From: DASVRA01 sp036388855
Lineage (GTDB): Bacteria; Pseudomonadota; Alphaproteobacteria; Caulobacterales; Caulobacteraceae
DNA: 64,000 nucleotides
NCBI GenBank assembly: GCA_036388855.1
Contig: DASVRA010000010.1
Span: 62,001 to 126,000, forward strand
Direction of reading: 5' to 3'
Under the pieces are notes generated by a model. The model was not told the DNA's origin. It saw only the letters and a program-made list of their open reading frames with translations, and did not search any database. Both the position numbers and the translations under genes were made by a program. This document shows, one piece after another, positions 36,374 to 45,510 of this stretch; the first letter of the stretch is position 1, and the number at the start of each line of letters is the position of its first letter.

Positions 36374-36412
36374 CTTGAGCGGGCGGCGTTTTCTCTCGGA
36401 GACAGGAACAGC

Positions 36413-38089
36413 ATGACGCCATCGGCCGCTCAGGCCCCCGACCTCGCGCAGCTGGTGCTCGAGCGCGGCCTGGCGCCGGCCGAGACGCTGGCGCGCGCGC
36501 GGCTGGTGCAGGGGGAGACGGGAGAGCGGCTTGACTCGGTGCTGACGCGGCTGGGGCTGGTGTCGGAGCAGGCGCTGGCGGATGCGATCGCCGGAGCGGC
36601 GGGGCTTCGTGTCGCGGCCGCGGACGACTATCCGGCGTCGCCGATCGGCTCGGAGGTGATTTCTACCCGCTTCCTGCGCGACGCTAAGGCCCTGCCGCTG
36701 GCCGAACGTGATAACGCCATCGTGGTGGCGCTGGTCGATCCGCTCGATCCCTACCCGGCCCGCGCCATCGGCTTCGCGCTAGGGCGGCCGGTGCTCCCCT
36801 TGGTGGCGCGAGCGAGCGATCTCGAAGCGGCGCTGGACCGGCTCTACGGGGCCGACCACGGCCCGGCCGGCGAGCTCGACGGCGCGGCCGACGAAACCGA
36901 CCTGGAGCGGCTCAAGGACCTCGCCAGCGACGCGCCGGTGATCCGCGCGGTCAACGGCCTGATCGCGCGCGCGGCGGAGATGGGCGCGTCGGACATCCAC
37001 CTGGAGCCGACGGAGGACGCGCTGAAGGTGCGCTTCCGGGTGGACGGCGCCCTGGCTGACCAGGACACGCTGCCGCCGCAGATGCGCTCGGCCGTGGTCT
37101 CGCGGATCAAGGTGATGAGCGGGCTGAACATCGCCGAACGACGCCTGCCCCAGGACGGGCGGCTGCGGCTGGCGGTGCGCGGGCAGGAGATTGATCTGCG
37201 CGTGGCGACGGCGCCCACCATCCACGGCGAGAGCGTCGTGATGCGCCTGCTGGACCGCTCAAGCCTGCCGCTGGATTTCGCCGCGCTCGGGTTCGACGAG
37301 GCGCTGCTGGCGCGCTGGCTGAAGGTCTTGAACCTGCCGCACGGGATCGTGCTGGTGACGGGGCCTACCGGCAGCGGGAAGACCACGACGCTCTATGCCT
37401 CGCTGGTGTCGCTGAATACGCCCGACCGCAAGATCCTGACCATCGAGGACCCGATCGAATACCGGCTCGCCGGCATCAACCAGACCCAGGTGAACCCGCA
37501 GATCGGGTTGTCCTTTGCCGCCGCCTTGCGCTCGTTCCTGCGCCAGGACCCGGACGTGATGATGGTCGGCGAGGTGCGCGACCTGGAGACCGCCGAGGTG
37601 GCGGTGCAGGCGGCGCTGACCGGCCACACCATCCTATCGACCCTGCACACCAACAGCGCGGCCAGCGCGGTGACCCGGCTGCTCGACATGGGGGTGGAGC
37701 CGTTCCTGATCACCTCAACGCTGAACGCGGTGCTGGCGCAGCGGCTGGTACGGCGGCTGTGCCCTGACTGCCGCGAGCCCTACGCGCCGACGGCGGAGAC
37801 CATTGAAACCTTGGGATTGCCCAAGGACGCAGGGGAAGTGCGCCTGTTCAGGCCCGGCGGCTGCCGCGCCTGCGGGGGCACGGGCTTTCGCGGGCGGATC
37901 GCGCTGCTCGAGCTGCTGGTCATGGACGACGAGACGGCGCGGCTGGTGTTGCACCGGGCCGAGGCGCGCGAAGTCGAGCGGGCGGCGACGGCGGCCGGCA
38001 TGCGCCCCATGCTGTCCGACGGCCTGATCAAGGCGCGGGCGGGGTTGACCACGCTCGACGAAGTCCTGCGCGTGACCCGGGAGGCCTGA
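36413..38089 (+). CDS. gspE: Type II secretion ATPase GspE
   Basis: The cytoplasmic ATPase that drives the type II secretion pseudopilus. The 558-aa protein has N1/N2 domains, then a RecA-like core with Walker A GPTGSGKTTT near residue 317, ILTIEDPIEY (Asp box), FLRQDPDVMMVGEVRD (Walker B) and TGHTILSTLHTNSA (His box). A zinc tetracysteine follows, CPDC and CRACGG, which separates GspE/PilB from retraction ATPases. First gene of the operon gspE-F-G-H-I-J-L-M-C/N-D-K. Confidence 0.95.
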   Translation: MTPSAAQAPDLAQLVLERGLAPAETLARARLVQGETGERLDSVLTRLGLVSEQALADAIAGAAGLRVAAADDYPASPIGSEVISTRFLRDAKALPLAERDNAIVVALVDPLDPYPARAIGFALGRPVLPLVARASDLEAALDRLYGADHGPAGELDGAADETDLERLKDLASDAPVIRAVNGLIARAAEMGASDIHLEPTEDALKVRFRVDGALADQDTLPPQMRSAVVSRIKVMSGLNIAERRLPQDGRLRLAVRGQEIDLRVATAPTIHGESVVMRLLDRSSLPLDFAALGFDEALLARWLKVLNLPHGIVLVTGPTGSGKTTTLYASLVSLNTPDRKILTIEDPIEYRLAGINQTQVNPQIGLSFAAALRSFLRQDPDVMMVGEVRDLETAEVAVQAALTGHTILSTLHTNSAASAVTRLLDMGVEPFLITSTLNAVLAQRLVRRLCPDCREPYAPTAETIETLGLPKDAGEVRLFRPGGCRACGGTGFRGRIALLELLVMDDETARLVLHRAEAREVERAATAAGMRPMLSDGLIKARAGLTTLDEVLRVTREA

Positions 38090-38092
38090 CCG

Positions 38093-39307
38093 GTGCCGAC
38101 CTTCCGCTATCGGGCGGCGACCAGCGCCGGCGAGATGCGGGCGGGCACGCTCGACGGCGCCACCGCGTCCGAAGTGCTGGAGCGGCTGCGGCGGCTCGGC
38201 CTGATGCCGATCGAGGCGGTGGAAACCAAGGTCAAGCCGGGCGCGGCCAAGGCCAAGGTGAAGGTCAACGCCGTCACCCGCCAGGCGGTGGCCAACGCCA
38301 TCGGCGAACTGGCGGTGCTGCTGGAGGCGGGGCTGCCGCTGGATCGCGCCATGGGGGTGACGGTGGAGAACGCGCCGCGCGCCCTAGCCGCGCCATTCAC
38401 CGCCCTACTAAAACAGGTGAAGGAGGGGGCGCCGCTGTCGCGGGCGATGGCGGAGCAGCCGTCGCTGTTTCCACCGATGGCCTCGGCGATGGCCGAGGCG
38501 GGCGAGGCCAACGGCAAGCTGGGCGCGGCGCTGGCGCGGCTGGGCGAAACGCTGAACCGGGCTGAGGCGCTGCGCCAGACCATCACCTCCTCGCTGGTCT
38601 ATCCGACGATGCTGCTGATCGTGGCCTTCGGCGTGATCCTGATGATGCTCCTGGTGGTGGTGCCGCAGTTCCAGACCCTGTTCGAAGACAGCGGCGGTTC
38701 GCTGCCGCCGACCACGCGCGCGATTATGGCGCTTAGCCTGGCGCTGAAGCACTACGGCTGGGCGGCGCTGCTGGTGCTGATCGGAGCGGTGCTGCTGGCG
38801 CGCCAGTGGCTGAAACGGTCGGAGGTGCGGCGCGGCTTCGACCGTTGGGTGCTCGGGGTCCCGCAGATCGGGACGGTGATCCGCAACGCCGAAACCGCGC
38901 GTTTCGCCCGCACGCTCGGCAGCCTGGTGGAGGGCGGAGTGCCGCTACCCTCGGCGCTGGCGATCGCCCAACGCTCCCTGGCCAACGCCCACATGGCCGA
39001 GGCCATCGCATCGGTGACCCAAGGCATCAAGCGGGGAGGGGGCCTCTCCGGACCGCTCGGCGCGACGAGGCTGTTCCCGCCTATGGCGATGAGCTTCCTG
39101 CGCACCGGCGAGGAGACGGCGCAACTCGGGCCCATGCTGAACCGGCTGGCCGACGTGCTGGACCGCAACGTACGCACATCCATCGAGCGGATGATCGCGG
39201 TGCTCACCCCGGCGATTACTGTGGTCATGGGCCTCGTCGTCGCCACGGTCATCGCCTCCATCATGTCCGCCATTCTCGGCTTCAACGATCTGGCGCTGGC
39301 CCCATGA
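38093..39307 (+). CDS. gspF: Type II secretion inner-membrane platform protein GspF
   Basis: The polytopic platform protein that couples GspE to the pseudopilus. The 404-aa protein has two T2SSF repeats, each starting with a GELAVLLEAGLPLDRAM-like segment (second copy LGSLVEGGVPLPSALAIA). Three membrane helices are present (TMLLIVAFGVILMMLLVVV, WAALLVLIGAVLLA and the C-terminal ITVVMGLVVATVIASIM). The GTG start lies three bases after the gspE stop. Its stop overlaps gspG by ATGA. Confidence 0.94.
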   Translation: MPTFRYRAATSAGEMRAGTLDGATASEVLERLRRLGLMPIEAVETKVKPGAAKAKVKVNAVTRQAVANAIGELAVLLEAGLPLDRAMGVTVENAPRALAAPFTALLKQVKEGAPLSRAMAEQPSLFPPMASAMAEAGEANGKLGAALARLGETLNRAEALRQTITSSLVYPTMLLIVAFGVILMMLLVVVPQFQTLFEDSGGSLPPTTRAIMALSLALKHYGWAALLVLIGAVLLARQWLKRSEVRRGFDRWVLGVPQIGTVIRNAETARFARTLGSLVEGGVPLPSALAIAQRSLANAHMAEAIASVTQGIKRGGGLSGPLGATRLFPPMAMSFLRTGEETAQLGPMLNRLADVLDRNVRTSIERMIAVLTPAITVVMGLVVATVIASIMSAILGFNDLALAP

Positions 39308-39732
39308 CCTCCTCCAAGACCTGCCGCCGCGAAGCCGGCTTCACCCTGCTCGAACTCCTGGTGGTGCTGGCCATCCTGGGCCTGCTCGCCGCCATCGTGG
39401 CCCCGCAGGTGCTCAAATACCTCGGCTCCTCGCGCAGCCAGACCGGCAAGGTGCAGGTGGAGAACATCAACGCCGCGCTCGAACTCTACCGCCTCGACAT
39501 CGGCCGCTACCCGACCGCGCAGGAGGGCCTGCAGGCGCTGGTCACCGCTCCTGCCACGGCGGCGACCTGGAACGGCCCCTACCTGCAGAAGGCCGCGGCG
39601 CTCACCGATCCCTGGGGCGAGCCCTACGCCTATCGTGTTCCGGGCCGGCACGGGGAGGTGGACGTGTTCACCCTGGGCTCGGACAAGGTCGAGGGCGGCA
39701 AGGGCGAAGCGCGCGATGTCGGCAACTGGTAA
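39304..39732 (+). CDS. gspG: Major pseudopilin GspG
   Basis: The main subunit of the T2SS pseudopilus. The 142-aa prepilin has a 12-residue leader and the cleavage motif REAG|FTLLELLVVLAIL with Glu at +5. The C-terminal domain carries the G-type signature (YPTAQEGLQALV, YLQKAAALTDPWGEPYAYRVPG) including the calcium-site region. ATG 39304 overlaps the gspF stop. Its end overlaps gspH by 17 bp. Confidence 0.95.
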   Translation: MTSSKTCRREAGFTLLELLVVLAILGLLAAIVAPQVLKYLGSSRSQTGKVQVENINAALELYRLDIGRYPTAQEGLQALVTAPATAATWNGPYLQKAAALTDPWGEPYAYRVPGRHGEVDVFTLGSDKVEGGKGEARDVGNW

Positions 39733-40141
39733 GGCGCGCGAGGCCGGGTTCACCCTGCTGGAGGCGCTGGTGGTGGTGACCATCGCCGCCACGATCAGCG
39801 CCCTGATCTTCCCGAGCCTGCAGCGCACCCTGACCGCCCTCTCGCTGCGCCAGAGCGCCAGCGTGTTCACCGCCCGCCTGCGCGCCGCCCGCGGCCAGGC
39901 TATCCGCGAAGCCCGCCCGATCGCGGTCGCGGCCACCACCGACGGCGCCGCCTACGCCTGGACCGGCGCGCAGCCGCAGCGCCTGCCCGGCGCGGTCCGG
40001 CTGGCCACGGCCGGACAGCGTCCCCTGGTTTTCTATCCCGACGGCTCCTCCAGCGGCGGCCAGGCGGTGATGGCGGCCGGCGCGCGGCGCATCCCCATCT
40101 CCGTGGACGCCTCCACCGGCGCGGTGATGGCGCGGCCATGA
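39716..40141 (+). CDS. gspH: Minor pseudopilin GspH
   Basis: A 141-aa prepilin with leader MSATGKAREAG and mature start FTLLEALVVVTIAATISALIF, with Glu at +5. It then has the GspH/FimT-like pattern SVFTARLRAARGQAIREARPIAVAA. It is a tip-complex minor pseudopilin. ATG 39716 lies inside the end of gspG. Its stop overlaps the gspI start (ATGA). Confidence 0.88.
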   Translation: MSATGKAREAGFTLLEALVVVTIAATISALIFPSLQRTLTALSLRQSASVFTARLRAARGQAIREARPIAVAATTDGAAYAWTGAQPQRLPGAVRLATAGQRPLVFYPDGSSSGGQAVMAAGARRIPISVDASTGAVMARP

Positions 40142-40656
40142 GGCGGGAAGAAACCATTGTAGCGCGCCCTGTTGGCCCGAAAACCTCGCCCTTCGACAGG
40201 CTCAGGGTGAGGTTTTCTACTGCGACCCCAGTAGCCCTCACCCTGAGCTTGTCGAAGGGCGAAGGTGGGCCACAAAAGCCGCAGTGCGCGCGCGAAACCG
40301 GATCGGTGCTGATCGAGGCGCTGGTGGCGCTGGCCATCGTCGCCATGCTGATGGGCGTCACCTACCAAGCCGTCGGCGGCTCGGCCGTCCGCGCGCGCGG
40401 GGCCGAGGCCAGGCGCGCCGCGGTGCTGGTCGCCCAATCGGCCCTGTCGGGGGTGGGCTCCGCCACGCCTCTGACGCCCGGCCGCAACAGCGGGATCGAC
40501 GGCGACATGGTCTGGCAGGTGGACGTGGCCCCCTACCGCACCGGCTTCGCCGGCAGCACCGCCGGCGCCCTCTACGCCGTCAGCGCCACGGTGCGGCGGC
40601 GCGACGATCCCCGCGTGCTCGCGGCCCTGCAAACCCTGCGCGTGGGACCCGCCTGA
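40138..40656 (+). CDS. gspI: Minor pseudopilin GspI with inserted palindromic element in its leader
   Basis: A 172-aa prepilin of the T2SS tip complex. The mature part begins after Gly55 (ETG|SVLIEALVALAIVAMLMG, Glu at +5). From ATG 40138 the leader is 55 residues, against 6-12 for the neighbouring pseudopilins. Residues 7-52 come from an inserted palindromic repeat flanked by GAAACC repeats. Removing 144 bp would restore MRREETG|SVLIE. In-frame GTG 40207 or TTG 40249 could give leaders of 32 or 18 residues. It may still be functional, since the frame is intact. Overlaps gspJ (TGATG). Confidence 0.85.
   Translation: MRREETIVARPVGPKTSPFDRLRVRFSTATPVALTLSLSKGEGGPQKPQCARETGSVLIEALVALAIVAMLMGVTYQAVGGSAVRARGAEARRAAVLVAQSALSGVGSATPLTPGRNSGIDGDMVWQVDVAPYRTGFAGSTAGALYAVSATVRRRDDPRVLAALQTLRVGPA
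40150..40299. mobile_element. Palindromic repeat element inserted in frame in gspI, with flanking GAAACC repeats
   Basis: Two 26-bp arms (40187-40212 and 40236-40261) are complementary except at one position. Weaker complementarity extends out to 40170 and 40274. The 23-nt centre holds a further 6-bp stem (40217-40222 with 40229-40234). GAAACC direct repeats at 40150-40155 and 40294-40299 flank the block, 144 bp apart (48 codons). Its translation (SPFDRLRVR...LTLSLSKGE) is the product commonly seen when this type of dispersed palindrome is read through. It resembles Rickettsia palindromic elements in sitting in frame in a gene; relatedness is not implied. Confidence 0.85.
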
Positions 40657-41300
40657 TGCGGCGCGAGGCCGGCTACAGCCTGGTGGAGATGCTGGTGGCC
40701 CTGGCGCTGCTCGCCATGCTGGCCACGATGATGGTTAGCGGCGTCGCCGGCGGCCGCCGCGTCTGGGAGCGGATCGACGCCTCCACCGCCGCCGCCGAGA
40801 CCGTCGGCGGCGCCCAGGCCGCCCTCCGCGCCCGGCTGGAGCGCATCTGGCCCGCCGCCCGCTTCGACGCCAGCGTCCCCTACATCGATGTGCACGGCGA
40901 GCAGAACAGCCTCGAATTCCTCGCTCCCCCGCCCGACGCCCGCGGCCCCGCCAGCCTGCGTCGCTACCGCCTGCTACTGGGCACTGCCGGCGAGCTGACC
41001 CTGGTCTCCGCCGCCGACGTGTCCGCCAATCCCGACACCCCGGACGACGCCCTGGTGGTGGTCCGCGGCGTGCGCGAGCTCGACCTCGCCTATTTCGGCG
41101 CCGCGCCGCCCGACAACACGCCCCGCTGGCGCTCGTCCTGGTGGGGCCAGCCCCGCGCGCCCGAGCTGATCCGGGTGCGGGCGAGCTTCCAGCCCGGCGA
41201 TCGCCGCCGCTGGCCCGACCTGCTGGTCCGCCCCGCCGCCAACGACGACGCCCGCTGCCTGTTCAGCACCCGCGCCGAGGTCTGCCGGGGGACTCAGTGA
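40656..41300 (+). CDS. gspJ: Minor pseudopilin GspJ
   Basis: A 214-aa prepilin with the short leader MRREAG and mature start YSLVEMLVALALLAMLATMMV. The C-terminal globular domain (FLAPPPDARGPASLRRYRL, VVRGVRELDLAYFGA) fits the GspJ family, the larger minor pseudopilin of the I-J-K tip. ATG 40656 shares a base with the gspI stop. Its stop overlaps the gspL start (GTGA). Confidence 0.9.
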   Translation: MRREAGYSLVEMLVALALLAMLATMMVSGVAGGRRVWERIDASTAAAETVGGAQAALRARLERIWPAARFDASVPYIDVHGEQNSLEFLAPPPDARGPASLRRYRLLLGTAGELTLVSAADVSANPDTPDDALVVVRGVRELDLAYFGAAPPDNTPRWRSSWWGQPRAPELIRVRASFQPGDRRRWPDLLVRPAANDDARCLFSTRAEVCRGTQ

Positions 41301-42334
41301 ACCTCGGCCAAGTCCTGAACTCCGACGTCCGCACGCTCGGCGCCTCCGCCCGCGCCGGCTTCGCCTGGTGGACCGGCGAACTGCGCGAGCTCGTTCCCGA
41401 GCGCCTGCGCGGGACCGGCGCGCGCTCACGCACTGTGGCGGAGCTGTCGGCGGACGGCTCGGCCTACCGGCTGTGGCGCGATGGCCGCCCGCTGGCGGGA
41501 GCGCCGCCGGGGGGCAAGGTGGAGGTGGTCCTGCCGACGGCGGACGTGCTTACCCGAGAACTGGATTGGCCGGCGGTGCCGCTCGCCGACGCCCGCCGGA
41601 TGATCGAACTGGAACTCGACCGGCTGACGCCGTTCGCCCGAGAAACAGTCTACTTCGATGTCGAGCTGCTGGGACGTGAGCCCGCGTCCGGCCGCCAGCG
41701 GCTGCTGCTGGGCGTGCTGCCCAAACCCAGCGCGCACCAGGCGCTTGAGCGGGCCGCCGCGCTCGGGCTTTCCGCCGACGGCCTCGCCGTCTCCGACAAT
41801 CCGGCCAAGGGCCCGATCCAGTTCGACTTCCTGCCCGCGATACGCTCCGAAGGTCGAGGGCCGTCGCGCCCGCGCCGCCTCTACTGGTGGATCGCCGTGG
41901 CGGCGTTGATGGCGCTGAACCTCGCCGTGCTCATCCTGAAGGACGTCAACGACGTCCGCGTCTTGCGCGAGACGGTGGAGGCGCAGCGGCCGGCCGCTGC
42001 GGCGGGGCTGCGCCTGCGCCGCACCATCGAAACCGAACGGGCGCAGCGGATCGCGCTCCTCGAACGGCGCGCGCGGGGCGAGCCGCTGCGGGCTCTCGCG
42101 GCGGTAAGCCAGGCGCTGCCGCTTGGCGCCTGGGTGCAGCACTTCGTCTGGAACGGGCGCGGCGTGCGCATCGTCGGCTTCCGCAGCGAGAGCGCCGACG
42201 TGCTCGCCGCCCTGCGCGCCTCGCCGGTCTTCGCCAACGCTCGCTCCCAGGCCACGGAAGTCGACGCCGCCGCTCCCGCCGGCCAGCCCTTCGACATCAC
42301 CGCCGACGCGGCGCCCTTAAGGCCTGCGCGATGA
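41297..42334 (+). CDS. gspL: Type II secretion protein GspL
   Basis: The bitopic inner-membrane linker between GspE and GspM. The 345-aa protein has an N-terminal cytoplasmic actin-like domain (VEVVLPTADVLTRELDWPAVP, RMIELELDRLTPF). One membrane helix follows (WWIAVAALMALNLAVLIL, about residues 197-214), then a periplasmic PilN/ferredoxin-like region. The GTG start overlaps the gspJ stop. GspK is not between J and L here but at the operon end. Confidence 0.85.
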   Translation: MNLGQVLNSDVRTLGASARAGFAWWTGELRELVPERLRGTGARSRTVAELSADGSAYRLWRDGRPLAGAPPGGKVEVVLPTADVLTRELDWPAVPLADARRMIELELDRLTPFARETVYFDVELLGREPASGRQRLLLGVLPKPSAHQALERAAALGLSADGLAVSDNPAKGPIQFDFLPAIRSEGRGPSRPRRLYWWIAVAALMALNLAVLILKDVNDVRVLRETVEAQRPAAAAGLRLRRTIETERAQRIALLERRARGEPLRALAAVSQALPLGAWVQHFVWNGRGVRIVGFRSESADVLAALRASPVFANARSQATEVDAAAPAGQPFDITADAAPLRPAR

Positions 42335-42888
42335 GGCGGCTGTCGCAGCGTGAGAGCCGGCTGCTGGCGCTGGGCATCCTGCTGGCGCTGGTCGCCCTGC
42401 TCTGGCTGCTCGTGGCCGCTCCGATCCTCTCCGGCTTCTCCGCCCGCCAGGACGAGCGCCAGGGGCTGCTGCTGACCTACGCCCGCAACCAGCGCGCTAT
42501 CCAGTCGGTCTCCGTGTTCCGCCGCCAGGCCGACGCCCAGCGCAGCACCGCCGGCCGCTTCGCCGTTCTCGCGCCCACGCCTCTGCTCGCCACGGATTTG
42601 CTGCGCGAGCGGATTGGCCGCACTGTGACCCAGTCGGGGGGCAAGCTGATCGCCGTGGAGGACATGCAGGCCGGCGCGGCCCCGGGCTGGATCAAGGTGC
42701 GGGCCGACATGCGCCTGACGCTGGCCCAGTTCACCGCCCTGGCGCGCCGCCTCCAGAGCGAAGAGCCGTACCTGAGCATCGACTACACCTCGATCAGCGC
42801 CAACGAAGCCGCCCAGACCCGCCGCCTTTCACCCATGGACATCCGCCTTGAGATTTCCGCCCGCCATCAGCCTGCCCGCGCGCGGTAG
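42331..42888 (+). CDS. gspM: Type II secretion protein GspM
   Basis: A 185-aa bitopic protein with one N-terminal helix (LLALGILLALVALLWLLVAAPIL) and a periplasmic domain (VTQSGGKLIAVEDMQ, MRLTLAQFTALARRLQSEEPYLSI) typical of GspM. It pairs with GspL in the inner-membrane platform. ATG 42331 overlaps the gspL stop. The end overlaps the next gene by 41 bp. Confidence 0.85.
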   Translation: MRRLSQRESRLLALGILLALVALLWLLVAAPILSGFSARQDERQGLLLTYARNQRAIQSVSVFRRQADAQRSTAGRFAVLAPTPLLATDLLRERIGRTVTQSGGKLIAVEDMQAGAAPGWIKVRADMRLTLAQFTALARRLQSEEPYLSIDYTSISANEAAQTRRLSPMDIRLEISARHQPARAR

Positions 42889-43381
42889 CGGCGAGCTCAC
42901 CCCGGCGCTGGCTTGCCTGGCGCTGGCGGCGATGCTCGCCCTGCAGCTGGCGATGCCGCAGCGGACGGACCTGTCCGACGCGCCGGGCCGCGCGCCGCGC
43001 CTGCTGCGCGACCCCTCGGCGGCGCCCATCGGCGATTACGCCGCGATCTCGCGCGCCCCGATCTTCGCGCCCAGCCGGTCGGCGGCGGGCGGCGCCAGCG
43101 GCGAGGCCACCGGCTGCGGCAGCTTTGAGGCGCTGGGCGTCGGCCTGGGCGGCGGCGCGGCCACCGCCGTGCTGCGCACGCCCGGCGGCGCCGTCGTGAG
43201 GGCGCGCCCGGGGCAAACCATCGAGGGCTGGCGAGTGGCGGCGGTCACGGGCAACCGGGTGGTGCTGAGCCGGGGCGGCGAGCGGGCGGTGCTCACGGTC
43301 GGCGAAACAAGCGACAAGGAGGTCGAGCGGCGCATCAGCGCGCTCGGCAACGACGAAGATCCCGAGGAGAACCCCCAATGA
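42848..43381 (+). CDS. GspC/GspN-like inner-membrane T2SS protein
   Basis: A 177-aa protein with a short cytoplasmic N-terminus and one helix (PALACLALAAMLALQLAMP). A periplasmic segment has the homology-region pattern ISRAPIFAPSRS, then a small beta domain (FEALGVGLGGGAATAVLRTPGG, EGWRVAAVTGNRVVLSRGGE) like the GspC HR domain that contacts the secretin N0 domain. No PDZ domain is present. Its place before gspD resembles Xanthomonas xpsN. The start is TTG 42848, as no better codon is available. The stop overlaps gspD (ATGA). Confidence 0.72.
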   Translation: MRFPPAISLPARGSGELTPALACLALAAMLALQLAMPQRTDLSDAPGRAPRLLRDPSAAPIGDYAAISRAPIFAPSRSAAGGASGEATGCGSFEALGVGLGGGAATAVLRTPGGAVVRARPGQTIEGWRVAAVTGNRVVLSRGGERAVLTVGETSDKEVERRISALGNDEDPEENPQ

Positions 43382-45510
43382 GCCGGCGCAAGCCTCTGGC
43401 AGTCGCGCTCGCGCTGCTCCTCCTGCCCTTTGGCGCCGGCATGAACGCCTGGGCGCTGCAAGCCGCCGCGCCTGCCACGGCGGTCCCGCCGCCGCCACCA
43501 CCGCCCGACACCAGCGTGCGCACCACCATGCTGCCGGGGACGCCTCAGACGCCGCAACAGCCGGCGACGCCGCCGGTCACCCGCAACCGGCGCGGTCAGA
43601 TCACCCTGAACTTCCCCGGCGTGGATGTGCAGGCCGCCGCGCGCGCCGTCCTGGGCGACCTGCTGCGCCTGAACTTCTCCGTCGATCCCGCCGCGCGCGG
43701 CTCAGTGACCGTGGTGACCTCGCAGCCGGTGGCGCGCGACCAAGTGCTCCGCCTGTTCGAGGACTCCTTGCGCGCCGCCAACATGGGTCTCGTCGTGCGC
43801 GGCGGCGTCTACACCGTCGTGCCGCTCTCTACCGCGCGGGGTCAGGCCGAGGTGCTGGGCGGCGCCGACTTCGGCTACGGCAACGAGACTATCCAGCTGC
43901 AGTTCGTCAACGCCGCCGAGATCAGGCGCCTGCTCGACCCGATCGTGCCCGGCGCCATCAGCCAGGTGGACGAAAGCCGCAACATCCTGGTGGTCTCCGG
44001 CACCACCGGCCAGCGCAACTCCGTGCGCCAGCTGGTGCAGCAGTTCGACGTCGATTGGCTGCGCGGCATGTCCTTCGCCCTGTTCGTGCCCCAGCGCACC
44101 GACAGCCGCCTGATCGTCCCCGAGCTCGACAAGCTGATCAACGCGCCCGGCGCACCGACCGCCGGCCTGGTGCGGCTGATCTCCATGGAGCGGCTGAACG
44201 GCATCCTGGCGATCAGCGCCCAGCCGCAATACCTGGAGGACATCCGCCGCTGGGTCGAAATCCTCGACCGCGAGGGCGAGAGCGCCGAGCGCAAGCTCTA
44301 TGTCTACCGCGTCCAGAACGGCCGCTCCGCCGATCTCGCCGCCGTCTTGATCCGCGCCTTCGGCGGTAGCGCCTCGGGTCCCGCCGCGCCGGGCGGGGCG
44401 GGCGCGGGCCAGCCCGGCGGCCCCACCTTCGCCACCTCCGACGGCACGGTAGGCGCGGCTACGGCGGGACTGCTGCGTCCGCCCGCGACCCTGACGCCCA
44501 ACGGAGCCGCCCCACAGGCGATGATCGGCCAGACGCCGCTGCCTGGCGCGGCGGCTGGCGTATCGGATCAGACGCAGCAGTCCGCCGCCCCCTCCGGCCA
44601 GATCGGCCCCTCCGGCCCTATCATCACCAGCGACGAAGCCAACAACGCCGTCGTCGTCTTCGGCACGCCCCGCGAATACGTGATCGTCGAGGACGCCCTG
44701 CGCAAGCTCGACATCCTGCCGCTCCAGGTGCTGATCGAGGCGGCGATCACCGAGGTGACGCTGAACGACAACCTCAAATACGGCGCGCAGTGGCTGTTCC
44801 GCGTCGGCGACGGACGCTTCAGCCTCGGGACCAGCGACACCGCGATCAAGCCCAAGCCGGTGCTGCCCGGCTTCAACTGGTCGGTGGCAAACGCCGACAT
44901 CCGCGCCACGCTCGACGCGCTCTCGGGCCTGACCACAATCAACGTGATCTCGGCGCCGAAACTCATGGTGCTGAACAACCAGACCGCCGCGATGCAGGTC
45001 GGCGACCAGGTGCCGATCGTCACCGCCTCCTCGACCAGCACCATCACCCCCGACGCTCCAATCGTGAACGCGGTCGAATACCGGGACACCGGCGTGATCC
45101 TGAAGGTTACCCCCCGGGTGAACACCGGCGGCCTGGTGCTGCTCGACATCTCGCAGGAGGTATCGGACGTGGCCCAGACCTCCACCTCCAACATCAACTC
45201 CCCCACCATTCAGCAGCGCCGCATCTCCAGCTCGGTCGCGGTGCAGGACGGCCAGACCATCGCGCTCGGCGGCCTGATCCGCGACAACGACACGCGCACC
45301 AAAAGCGGGGTGCCGATCCTGAGCGAAATCCCGGTGCTGGGCGGCCTGTTCGGCCACCAGAACGTGATCAAGCGGCGCACCGAGCTGCTGGTGCTGCTCA
45401 CTCCCCGCGTGGTGCGCAACCCCGACGAGGCGCTGGCGATCACCGAGGAACTGCGCCGCAAGATCAGGGAGGCCAGGCCGCTGCCGCCCCCCCGGGTGAT
45501 CCGCCGGTGA
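43378..45510 (+). CDS. gspD: Type II secretion outer-membrane secretin GspD
   Basis: The multimeric outer-membrane channel of the T2SS. The 710-aa precursor has a signal peptide (MSRRKPLAVALALLLLPFGA...) and a proline-rich segment. N0 to N3 domains come next; N3 contains a Gly/Ala/Pro-rich insertion near residues 330-410. The secretin barrel follows, with VPIVTASST, GVILKVTPRVNTGGLVLLDI, SVAVQDGQTIALGGLI and VPILSEIPVLGGLFG. No clear pilotin-binding S-domain is visible after RRTELLVLLTPRVVRN. Confidence 0.95.
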   Translation: MSRRKPLAVALALLLLPFGAGMNAWALQAAAPATAVPPPPPPPDTSVRTTMLPGTPQTPQQPATPPVTRNRRGQITLNFPGVDVQAAARAVLGDLLRLNFSVDPAARGSVTVVTSQPVARDQVLRLFEDSLRAANMGLVVRGGVYTVVPLSTARGQAEVLGGADFGYGNETIQLQFVNAAEIRRLLDPIVPGAISQVDESRNILVVSGTTGQRNSVRQLVQQFDVDWLRGMSFALFVPQRTDSRLIVPELDKLINAPGAPTAGLVRLISMERLNGILAISAQPQYLEDIRRWVEILDREGESAERKLYVYRVQNGRSADLAAVLIRAFGGSASGPAAPGGAGAGQPGGPTFATSDGTVGAATAGLLRPPATLTPNGAAPQAMIGQTPLPGAAAGVSDQTQQSAAPSGQIGPSGPIITSDEANNAVVVFGTPREYVIVEDALRKLDILPLQVLIEAAITEVTLNDNLKYGAQWLFRVGDGRFSLGTSDTAIKPKPVLPGFNWSVANADIRATLDALSGLTTINVISAPKLMVLNNQTAAMQVGDQVPIVTASSTSTITPDAPIVNAVEYRDTGVILKVTPRVNTGGLVLLDISQEVSDVAQTSTSNINSPTIQQRRISSSVAVQDGQTIALGGLIRDNDTRTKSGVPILSEIPVLGGLFGHQNVIKRRTELLVLLTPRVVRNPDEALAITEELRRKIREARPLPPPRVIRR

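Noticed and set aside
43702..45357. 551-codon open frame antisense to gspD
   Set aside because: Complementary frame of the secretin gene with compositionally biased, unrecognisable protein and no ribosome-binding site.
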